The notes below the pieces were generated by a model that saw only the letters and a list, made by a program, of their open reading frames with translations, was not told the origin of the DNA and did no database searches. The translations under genes and the position numbers were made by a program. A stretch of DNA of 59,286 nt from CAVWGP01 sp963754645 (GTDB lineage Bacteria; Pseudomonadota; Alphaproteobacteria; Bin65), in assembly GCA_963754645.1 (NCBI GenBank), contig CAVWGP010000008.1:1-59286 (forward strand), read 5' to 3'. Shown piece by piece: positions 8,567 to 15,785 of this stretch; the stretch's first letter is position 1; each line of letters opens with the position of its first letter.

Positions 8567-9271
8567 TCAAACCGCCATATCGAACAGTAGGACATCGGCC
8601 GTATCGGCCGTGCCGGCGATCTCGATCGGCCCGGCATTGTCGATGGCGACGCCGTCGCCCGCGCGGAGCGGCTCGCCGTTGAGCACGGCGTTGCCGCCCG
8701 CAATTTGGACCCAAGCGACGCGGCCGGGCTTGAGCGCGTGCCTGACCTTGTCGCCGGCGCCAAGCAGCGCCGCGTAAAGATCAACGTCGCGATGGATGGT
8801 GACCGAGCCATCGCGGCCGGCGCGCGAGCCGACGAGGCGCAGCCGGCCGCGCTTCTCCGCTGCCGGGAAGCTTTTCTGCTCGTAGCCTGGTTCAAGGCCG
8901 TTGCGTTCGGGGACGATCCAGATCTGAAGGAAATGCACCGGCTCGGTCTTGGACGCATTGAATTCGCTGTGGCGGATGCCGGTGCCGGCGGACATGCGCT
9001 GCACGTCGCCGGGGCGGATCACCGAGCCGGTGCCGAGGCTGTCGCGATGTTCGAGCGCGCCTTCGAGCACGTAGGAGACGATCTCCATGTCGCTGTGCGG
9101 ATGGGTGGCAAAGCCGCCGCCGGGCGCCACGCGGTCGTCGTTGATGACGCGCAGCGGGCCGAAGCCCATGTGCTTCGGGTCGTGATAGTGCCCGAAGGAA
9201 AACGTGTGCCGGCTGTCGAGCCAGCCGAAATCGGCCCGCCCGCGCTCCTCGGCTTTGCGCAAAGTCAGCAT
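8567..9271 (-). CDS. Pirin-family bicupin protein (YhaK/YhhW-like)
   Basis: A 234-residue protein with the two-cupin pirin fold. The N-terminal cupin has the metal-binding pattern HPHSDMEIVSYVLEGALEHR and a later HSEFN, matching the pirin H-x-H...H-x-E metal site. The opening LRKAEERGRADFGWLDSRHTFSFGHY is typical of bacterial YhhW-like pirins, some of which have quercetin 2,3-dioxygenase activity. Physiological role is unknown. It converges with the nucleoside hydrolase gene and stands alone on its strand. Confidence 0.93.
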   Translation of the reverse strand: MLTLRKAEERGRADFGWLDSRHTFSFGHYHDPKHMGFGPLRVINDDRVAPGGGFATHPHSDMEIVSYVLEGALEHRDSLGTGSVIRPGDVQRMSAGTGIRHSEFNASKTEPVHFLQIWIVPERNGLEPGYEQKSFPAAEKRGRLRLVGSRAGRDGSVTIHRDVDLYAALLGAGDKVRHALKPGRVAWVQIAGGNAVLNGEPLRAGDGVAIDNAGPIEIAGTADTADVLLFDMAV

Positions 9272-9386
9272 GGAGTGTCTCCTTTTACGGCGCGACCGAC
9301 GTAGCTCTTAAAATCCCCGGGCAAGATAAATCCGCGTCATTCTATCGGGCGTCAAGGCGAGATCGAGGACCGTTGTCCGTCGCGTT

Positions 9387-10031
9387 TCACGCGTCCTTGC
9401 CAAGCGTTTCGACCAGGCCGCGCAAAACGGCGATGACGCCGTCGACGGTTTCGCCGCGCTCGCGCTGGAGGGTGGCCAGTTCGCGCCGCAGGCTCAGCGA
9501 CATGCTGATGTTCTCGATCAGCACGTCGCGTATGGCATAACCCTGACCGGACTTCTGCAGGCGCCATTTGACATTGATGTTGCGCCGCGTCTTGGCGTCG
9601 ACGATCTGGCTCGACACCTCGACGCCGTCGCCGTCGGGCGCGCTGAACAGGACGTGGAACTCGGCGCCGGCGTAATCGGCGAGATGCGCGGCGAAAAAGC
9701 GCGCGGCATAGATTTCGAACAGATCGAAGATCGCGTCGCGCTCGGCTGCGTTCGCCGCGCGCCAGGGCCGGCCGACGACGAAAGCCGCAATGCCCGCGCG
9801 ATCGAAATGGGCGCGGTAGATGGCGCGAAACCGGGCTTCGCGGGCCGGCTTGGCCCGGCCCGGCTCGCCGAGCACGGCAAAGACGTCGTTGCCCATGCCG
9901 CGGATCAGCGCGCGGCCATCGTCAATATGGGAATGCGCCGAGGCGGCGCCGGCCGCCAGCAGGACGACAAGCGCAAACAACGCGCCGAGCCAGTGGTTCG
10001 AGCGAAATACGATGTGGAAGAAGCGAAGCAT
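9387..10031 (-). CDS. MlaC/Ttg2D-family periplasmic lipid-binding protein
   Basis: Starting at MLRFFHIVF (ATG 10031; GTG 10037 also possible) this is a 214-residue protein with an N-terminal signal segment (LGALFALVVLLAAGAASA). The rest fits the MlaC/Ttg2D/HpnM family: FRAIYRAHFDRAGIAAFVVGRPWR, then a central FSAPDGDGVEVSSQIVD strand pair and YAIRDVLIENISMSLSLRRE near the C terminus. MlaC shuttles phospholipids across the periplasm, and HpnM is the hopanoid-associated relative. No mlaD/E/F or hpn genes are in the window, so the partner is unknown. Confidence 0.83.
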   Translation of the reverse strand: MLRFFHIVFRSNHWLGALFALVVLLAAGAASAHSHIDDGRALIRGMGNDVFAVLGEPGRAKPAREARFRAIYRAHFDRAGIAAFVVGRPWRAANAAERDAIFDLFEIYAARFFAAHLADYAGAEFHVLFSAPDGDGVEVSSQIVDAKTRRNINVKWRLQKSGQGYAIRDVLIENISMSLSLRRELATLQRERGETVDGVIAVLRGLVETLGKDA

Positions 10032-10238
10032 TGTCACCGTGGCGCCCGCGTTCGGCGGCGCTCACTGCATAGGAAATGGGTCGAAGGACAAGGCGCGTCA
10101 AGATGCCGTGCGGCCATCTTTCGCGATCTGGCGACGGAGAGAATTGCGCGCGGGATCGAGCCCGACGCTACGCCCACATGCTGAAGAAACTGGCGAACGC
10201 CGACGCTTGGCCGCCTACTCCGCCTCCTTCGCCCCTGC

Positions 10239-11126
10239 CTAGCCCCGCGCCGGCGCGGCCCTCACCAGCTTCTCGTAATCGTCCATCAGCGTCTTGGTGA
10301 TCGTGCCCGGCGTGAACTTGTGCTCGCCGATCTCGCTCACCGGCGTCACTTCGGCGGCGGTGCCGCACAGGAACACCTCCTGCGTTTTCCCAAGTTCCTC
10401 GGGCATCAGCGCGCGTTCGATGACTTTCATCTGGCGCTGCTTGGCGAGGCCGATCACGGTGCGGCGGGTGATGCCGTCGAGGAAGCAATCGGGCGTCGGC
10501 GTGTGGATTTCGCCGTTCTGCACCAGGAAGATGTTGGCCCCCGTGCTCTCGGCGAGGCGGCCGCGCCAGTCGAGCATCATGGCGTCGGCATAGCCGTCGC
10601 GCTCGGCGGCGTGTTTCGAGATCGTGCAGATCATGTAGAGGCCGGCGGCCTTGCTCTTGGACGGCGCCGTCAGCGGGTCGGGGCGGCGGTATTTGGCCCA
10701 GGCCAGGCGCAGGCCCTTCATGCGCTGCTCGGGCGTGAAGTAGGACGGCCACTCCCAGGCGGCGATGGCGACGTTGATCTTGTTGTGCTGCGCCGAGACG
10801 CCCATCATCTCGCTGCCGCGCCAGGCGAGCGGGCGGACATAGCCGTCGCTGAGCTTGTTGGCGGCGAGCACCTGGCGGCAGGCCTCGTCGATCGCGGCGA
10901 CGCTGTGGGGGATCGTGAAATCGAGGATCGCGGCCGAGGCGAACAGGCGCTCGGTGTGCTCGGTGAGCTTGAAGATCGTGCCGTTATAGGCGCGCTCGCC
11001 CTCGAACACGCAGGACGCGTAGTGCAGGGCGTGGGTGAGCACGTGGAGCTTGGCGTCGCGCCAGGGCACGAGCTGGCCGTTAAACCAGATGAAGCCGTCG
11101 CGGTCGTGGAAGGGCGTGAGAGACAT
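10239..11126 (-). CDS. ilvE: Branched-chain amino acid aminotransferase
   Basis: A 295-residue class IV PLP aminotransferase. Recognisable blocks are FIWFNGQLVPWRDAKLHVLT and HALHYASCVFEGERAY, the PLP-lysine region SKSKAAGLYMI, MLDWRGRLAESTGANIFLV and the phosphate-binding FLCGTAAEVTPV. It performs the last step of Leu, Ile and Val synthesis (2-oxoacid plus glutamate). Length is normal for IlvE. It is monocistronic here. The 207 bases separating it from the MlaC-like gene show no further gene. Confidence 0.95.
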   Translation of the reverse strand: MSLTPFHDRDGFIWFNGQLVPWRDAKLHVLTHALHYASCVFEGERAYNGTIFKLTEHTERLFASAAILDFTIPHSVAAIDEACRQVLAANKLSDGYVRPLAWRGSEMMGVSAQHNKINVAIAAWEWPSYFTPEQRMKGLRLAWAKYRRPDPLTAPSKSKAAGLYMICTISKHAAERDGYADAMMLDWRGRLAESTGANIFLVQNGEIHTPTPDCFLDGITRRTVIGLAKQRQMKVIERALMPEELGKTQEVFLCGTAAEVTPVSEIGEHKFTPGTITKTLMDDYEKLVRAAPARG

Positions 11127-11289
11127 CGTGGGGCCTCGAATGGCTAATTTAGCAAGAATATACCATGTTCGGCCAAATTATAGCAATTAAATTGCACAAA
11201 ACAATGGCCGCGCGTAACATCGCGTCACGCGCGGCCAACAATAAGCGGGCACTTCGAAGCGAGGCAAGCCCTATCGGCGCATGGCGCCA

Positions 11290-11676
11290 CTACCAGCCGA
11301 TGCGCAGATCGACGCCCGGCGTGTGGACGCGGAAGCTGCCATGCGGTGCGCCATAGCGGTAGCCATAGGCCGGCGCCGGATATCGATACCCGTAAGAGCT
11401 GTATGGGTAATAACGAGGCGCGTTATAGTTGTAGAATCCATAGCCGTGACGCGGGCGTGCGTATTGGTAAGGTCTGGCGCAACCCCAATAGCCGCAGCCA
11501 TGATGCTGTCCGCCGTACCAGACGGGCTGCACGGTGCCGTTATCGTGATCGGACGTGGCGGCGGTTTGCAGGGTCGATGCCACGGCGCTGGCCGGGCCGG
11601 CGAGAGCGGGCGCCGCCGCGGCGAGCGCCAGCGAAGCGCCGAGGGCGATAGACAAATATTTGATGTGATTGAGCAT
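11290..11676 (-). CDS. Small secreted Gly/Tyr-rich protein of unknown function
   Basis: ATG at 11676 is preceded by a very good ribosome site (AAGGAGGAT, complement of 11681-11689). The 128-residue product has a signal peptide (MLNHIKYLSIALGASLALAA, cleavage near PALA). The mature part is low complexity, rich in Tyr, Gly, Pro, Arg and His (YGYRYPAPAYGYRYGAPHG), with two Cys in HHGCGYWGCARP. Such proteins are widespread in Hyphomicrobiales and mostly annotated as hypothetical. It is divergent from an OmpR-type response regulator that could control it. No function is claimed. Confidence 0.75.
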   Translation of the reverse strand: MLNHIKYLSIALGASLALAAAAPALAGPASAVASTLQTAATSDHDNGTVQPVWYGGQHHGCGYWGCARPYQYARPRHGYGFYNYNAPRYYPYSSYGYRYPAPAYGYRYGAPHGSFRVHTPGVDLRIGW

Positions 11677-11745
11677 TTTTATCCTCCTTGGGAACGATCG
11701 GCGCGGTTGCACCGCATCTGCCATAGCCACATAAAGAGCTACGCC

Positions 11746-11771
11746 TGAACGGAAGCTGATGTTCCCGTTCA
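11746..11771. promoter_or_regulatory. Inverted repeat in the divergent region upstream of the response regulator
   Basis: TGAACGG at 11746-11752 and CCGTTCA at 11765-11771 form a 7-base inverted repeat with 12 bases between. It lies between the small secreted protein gene and the response regulator gene, where both promoters must be. It could be an operator for the adjacent regulator or a short hairpin in its leader. Confidence 0.3.
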
Positions 11772-11809
11772 TCGGGCGTTAAGTTTTCTGGCATGAGCTG
11801 CGAGCCGCG

Positions 11810-12493
11810 ATGGAATCCGAACCGCCCCATGTCCTCGTCGTCGATGACGACCGCCGGCTGCGCGACCTGTTGGGGCGCTTCCTGGGGGACAACGGATTTC
11901 GCGTGACCGCGGCGTCGGACGCCAAGGAGGCGCGCGCCAAGCTCGCCAGCTTTGCCGTCGACGTGATCGTGCTCGATGTCATGATGCCGGGCGAATCGGG
12001 CCTCCATCTCGCGACCGATTTGCGCCAGAAAAACAACACGCCGATCCTGATGCTGACCGCGATGGGCGAAGCCGACGACCGCATCGCCGGCCTCGAAACC
12101 GGGGCCGACGACTATCTCGTCAAGCCCTTCGAGCCGCGCGAACTCGTCTTGCGCCTGAAGGCGCTGATTCGGCGCGCGCCGCACGCCGTGCCGGGCGACG
12201 GTTTCGTCAAGTTCGGCAAGTTCCGCTTCCAGGTCGCGCGCGGCGAGCTGTTTCGCGACGAAGAGCGCGTCCGGCTCACCGAGGGCGAGGCCCGCCTGCT
12301 CGGCGCCCTCGCCAAAAAGGCCGGCCTGTCGCTCAGCCGCGAGGACCTGGCGCGCGAGACCGGCGCCGAGGGCGGCGAGCGCGCCATCGACGTGCAGATG
12401 ACGCGGCTGCGGCGCAAGATCGAGGCCGATCCGCGCGATCCGCGCTTCATCCAGACGGCGCGCGGCAAGGGTTATCTCTTGCGCGCGGATTGA
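11810..12493 (+). CDS. OmpR/PhoB-family response regulator
   Basis: A 227-residue two-domain regulator. The receiver domain (residues 5-115) has the acidic triad VVDDD (12-14), the phospho-acceptor D56 in VIVLDVMMPG and K105 in YLVKPF. The C-terminal winged helix (about 130-225) ends with the typical ERAIDVQMTRLRRKIEADP and GKGYLLRAD. The sensor kinase gene follows 45 bases downstream on the same strand, so this is a standard two-component operon. A small secreted protein lies divergently upstream. Confidence 0.95.
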   Translation: MESEPPHVLVVDDDRRLRDLLGRFLGDNGFRVTAASDAKEARAKLASFAVDVIVLDVMMPGESGLHLATDLRQKNNTPILMLTAMGEADDRIAGLETGADDYLVKPFEPRELVLRLKALIRRAPHAVPGDGFVKFGKFRFQVARGELFRDEERVRLTEGEARLLGALAKKAGLSLSREDLARETGAEGGERAIDVQMTRLRRKIEADPRDPRFIQTARGKGYLLRAD

Positions 12494-12538
12494 GCTCCGC
12501 GGGGCGACAAAACCGGCGCCGCGCGATAGCATGCCGCC

Positions 12539-13853
12539 ATGCTGTTGAAACGCTATCTGCCGAAAACCCTGCTCGGCCGCTCGCTGCTCATTCTCGGCGC
12601 GCCCATCGTTGCCGTGCAGATCATCGCGATCTGGGTGTTTTTCGACAATCATGTCGACGCGGTGACGCGCAACATGGCGCGCAGTCTCGCCGGCGAGGTC
12701 AATCTCATCGCCGACCTGATCGACGCCCGGCCGACCGAGGCGATCGCCGGCGACCGCGTGCTGGCGCAGGTCTACGCCCATCTCAATTTCCAGGCGCGCT
12801 GGCTGCCGGGACAAAAACTCGACGAGCCGATCCGGCACCGCGGCGCCGATACGCGCGCCGGAACCGAAATCATCGCCGCCCTCGGCGGCACCGGGCGGCG
12901 TTACCTGGTCGATACCGAAAGCGTGCCGCGCAATGTCCGCATCCTCGTCGCGGTCCGCGACGGCGCGATCGAGCTGGTCACGACCCATCGCCGCCTCGGC
13001 AGCACGACGACGTTCGTTTTTGTCGGCTGGTCGATCGGCAGCGCCGTCGTGCTGCTCGGAATTGCCGATCGTTTTCATGCGCAACATGGTCAAGCCGATC
13101 CGCAAGCTCGCCGAGGCGGCGGACGCGCTCGGCAAGGGCCGCGACGTGCCGGATTTCAAGCCCTACGGCGCGCGCGAGGTGCGCCGCGCCGCCGCCGCCT
13201 TCCTCATCATGCGCGACCGCCTCAAGCGCCAGATGCAGCAGCGCACCGAAATGCTGGCCGGCGTCTCGCACGATCTGCGCACGCCGCTGACGCGCATGAA
13301 GCTCCAGCTCGCGCTGCTCGGCCACAAGCCCGAGGCCGCCGACCTCGCCGCCGACGTGTCGGAAATGGAACAGATGGTCGAGGAATATCTCGCTTTCGCC
13401 CGCGGCGAGGGCAGCGAGCAGGCGGTGCCGGTCGATGTGCCGGAGATGCTCGAGGACATTGTCGAGACCGCGCAGCGCCACGGCGGCAAGGTGACGCTCA
13501 CGGCCAAGGACCCGATCCGGCTGACCTTGCGGCCCAACGGCTTTAGGCGCTGCATCACCAACCTGATCGCCAACGCCGCGCGCTTCGGCCAGCACGTCCA
13601 GCTCCAGGCGGCGCACAAATCGCACTTCGTCGAGATCACCGTCGACGACGACGGGCCGGGCGTGCCCGAGGACAAGCGCGAGGACGTGTTCCGCCCGTTC
13701 TACCGCCTCGACCATGACCGCAACCGCGGCACCGGCGGCGCCGGCCTCGGCTTGACCATCGCGCGCGACGTGGTGCGCGGCCACGGCGGCAACATCGCGC
13801 TCGCCAACTCGCCGCTCGGCGGCTTGCGCGTGGTGATCCGGCTGCCGGTGTAG
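12539..13853 (+). CDS. EnvZ-type sensor histidine kinase, broken by a +1 frameshift
   Basis: The N-terminal part (12539 to about 13066) encodes a first membrane segment (LGRSLLILGAPIVAVQIIAIWVFF), a periplasmic domain of about 120 residues and a second membrane segment. The rest is in the next frame (from about 13068). It holds the HAMP start FMRNMVKPIRKLAEAADALG, the phospho-acceptor His in AGVSHDLRTPLTRMK, the N box NLIANAARFG, and G boxes DDDGPGVPEDKRE and GAGLGLTIARD. Removing one base in 13056-13067 (for example one A of GGAATT) joins the two into about 437 residues, normal for this family. The break lies in the second membrane segment. It is either an assembly insertion or a real inactivation of the sensor. 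Confidence 0.88.
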
Positions 13854-13996
13854 GGCGGGCGACCACGAGCGCCGTCGACGCGTTGACGCGACAAAATCCT
13901 TGCGTGTGGATAAGCGGCGGCACGGATGGCCACATGGCGCGAGCGCCATGCTAAATTGCCTTTCCGTTCGCGCCCGCAGCGCCTTACCGGAAGGTC

Positions 13997-15304
13997 ATGT
14001 TGTACATCGAACTCGCCATCGTGCTCCTTCTCATTGCGATCAACGGTTTTCTTGCCATGTCGGAACTCGCCATCGTCTCGGCACGGCGCAGCCGCCTCCA
14101 AAGCATGGCGTCCGAGGGCAACCGCGGCGCGCAAGCCGCGCTGACGCTGCTCGGCAATCCGGGGCGGTTCCTTTCGAGCGTCCAGATCGGCATCACGCTG
14201 GTCGGCATACTTGCCGGGGTGTTCAGCGGCGCGACACTGGCCGAGCGCTTCGCCGCCTATCTCAAGGAGCTGGGCATGGCCGCGACCGCCGCCGACACCG
14301 TCGCCTTCGCGAGCGTCGTCATCATGGTGACCTACTTCTCGCTCATCGTCGGCGAGCTCGTCCCGAAGCAGATCGCCCTGCGCCGCCCGAACCGGATCGC
14401 CGCCGCCATCGCGCCGGCGATGAAGGCGGTGGCGCAAATAACCAGCCCCGCGGTTTGGCTGCTCGACGCGTCGGCGCGCCTGTGCCTGCGGGCGTTCAAG
14501 GCAAGTTCCCCCGCCAAGTCGTCGGTCACGGAAGAGGAGATCAAGACGCTGGTCGCCGAAGCCGAAAGCGCCGGCGTCGTGGAGCCGGAGGAGCGCTCGA
14601 TGATCGCCCGCGTCATGCGGCTCGGCGACAAGACCGCGCGCACCATCATGACCCCGCGGCACGAGGTCGAGTGGCTCGACCTTGGCGAAACCGAGCAAGC
14701 GATGCGCGAGACGTTGCTGCGCGCGCCGCACTCGCGCCTGCCCGCGGCCCGCGGGTCGCTCGACGACGTTGTCGGCACCATCCAAGCCCGGCGGATTCTG
14801 AACGAGCTGCTCGCCGGCCACGCGCTTGACCTGGCGAAATGCGTCGATGACGCGCCGCATGTCAGCGAGCACATGTCCGCGCTCAACGTCATCGACGCGC
14901 TGCGCGAGTCGCCCGCGCGCATGGTCTTCGTCTACGACGAGTATGGCCACTTCGAGGGAATCGTCACCGACGGCGACATCTTGCGCGCGATCGCCGGCGG
15001 CCTCGTCGAGCAGGTCGATGACCGACCGGAGGCCATGCAGCGCGCGGACGGCTCGTGGCTGATCGACGGGGCGATGTCGGTGGACGAGGCGGCCGATACG
15101 TTGAACCTCGTCCTGCCGCAGGAGCACGTCTATCAGACGCTGGCGGGGCTGGTTCTGCATGAGCTTCAGCATGTGCCCGACGCCGGCGACGCGGTCGACT
15201 ACAATGGCTGGCGGTTCGAGATCATGGACATGGATGGAAGGCGGATCGACAAGCTGCTGGCGACGCGCATCGACGCATCGCCGCGCCGGCTGCCGACCGG
15301 CTGA
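13997..15304 (+). CDS. CNNM/CorC-family (hemolysin-like) membrane protein with CBS pair
   Basis: A 435-residue protein in the HlyC/CorC (UPF0053) arrangement. The N-terminal CNNM transmembrane domain (about residues 1-200) has AINGFLAMSELAIVSARRSR and NPGRFLSSVQIGITLVGILAG. Two CBS domains follow (about 215-335, including ARVMRLGDKTARTIMTPR and VFVYDEYGHFEGIVTDGD), then a CorC-HlyC C-terminal domain (about 350-430, TLAGLVLHELQHVPDAGDAV). The family is linked to magnesium/cobalt export or ion homeostasis; the hemolysin name is historical. It is a single gene between the two-component operon and the ABM-like gene. Confidence 0.93.
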   Translation: MLYIELAIVLLLIAINGFLAMSELAIVSARRSRLQSMASEGNRGAQAALTLLGNPGRFLSSVQIGITLVGILAGVFSGATLAERFAAYLKELGMAATAADTVAFASVVIMVTYFSLIVGELVPKQIALRRPNRIAAAIAPAMKAVAQITSPAVWLLDASARLCLRAFKASSPAKSSVTEEEIKTLVAEAESAGVVEPEERSMIARVMRLGDKTARTIMTPRHEVEWLDLGETEQAMRETLLRAPHSRLPAARGSLDDVVGTIQARRILNELLAGHALDLAKCVDDAPHVSEHMSALNVIDALRESPARMVFVYDEYGHFEGIVTDGDILRAIAGGLVEQVDDRPEAMQRADGSWLIDGAMSVDEAADTLNLVLPQEHVYQTLAGLVLHELQHVPDAGDAVDYNGWRFEIMDMDGRRIDKLLATRIDASPRRLPTG

Positions 15305-15449
15305 CGGCGCGCCGGCTCACACAAGCTTGCGGCGGCACCGGCGCGACGGCCGCGCGATCGCGCTCGATGCCGTCCGGCCGCGCGCTTGACCGCTCCGGCC
15401 GGCGCGCCTACACCGCGCCGAGGAAGCCGATCCGAAATGGAGGTGTCCG

Positions 15450-15758
15450 ATGTTCATTCGCATCATCTGGGGAAAAGTTCGGCTCGGCCAATGGCCGGAA
15501 TTCGAGCGCGCCTACAAGCAGGGCCTGGCGCTGTCGGGCACGGTCAAGGGCCTCAAGGGGCGCTGGCTCGCCGAGGATGTCGACGATCGCGATGCCGGCT
15601 TTTCGATCTCGTTGTGGGACAGCGACGCCGACATGCGCGCCTACGCGACCAGCCCGCTGTTCAAGGACAAGGTGATCCCCCTGGTCCAGCCGTTCTTCGT
15701 CGGCGAATACAAGGAAACCGTGTGCGAGGTCCGGGTCGTCGACCGGCTTGGAGCGTAA
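15450..15758 (+). CDS. Small ABM-like (dimeric alpha-beta barrel) protein
   Basis: A 102-residue protein starting MFIRIIWGKVRLGQWPEFER after a strong ribosome site (GGAGGT, ending 6 bases before the ATG). The pattern (beta strand, helix EFERAYKQGLALS, strand RWLAED, strand GFSISLWDSDADMRAYA, helix, C-terminal strand VCEVRVVD) fits ferredoxin-like ABM/Dabb monooxygenase-type folds. Members include quinol monooxygenases and many uncharacterised proteins. No catalytic residues can be assigned. It ends just before the restriction island. Confidence 0.72.
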   Translation: MFIRIIWGKVRLGQWPEFERAYKQGLALSGTVKGLKGRWLAEDVDDRDAGFSISLWDSDADMRAYATSPLFKDKVIPLVQPFFVGEYKETVCEVRVVDRLGA

Positions 15759-15785
15759 GAGGGCGCGGCGATCGCGCGCAGCGCT

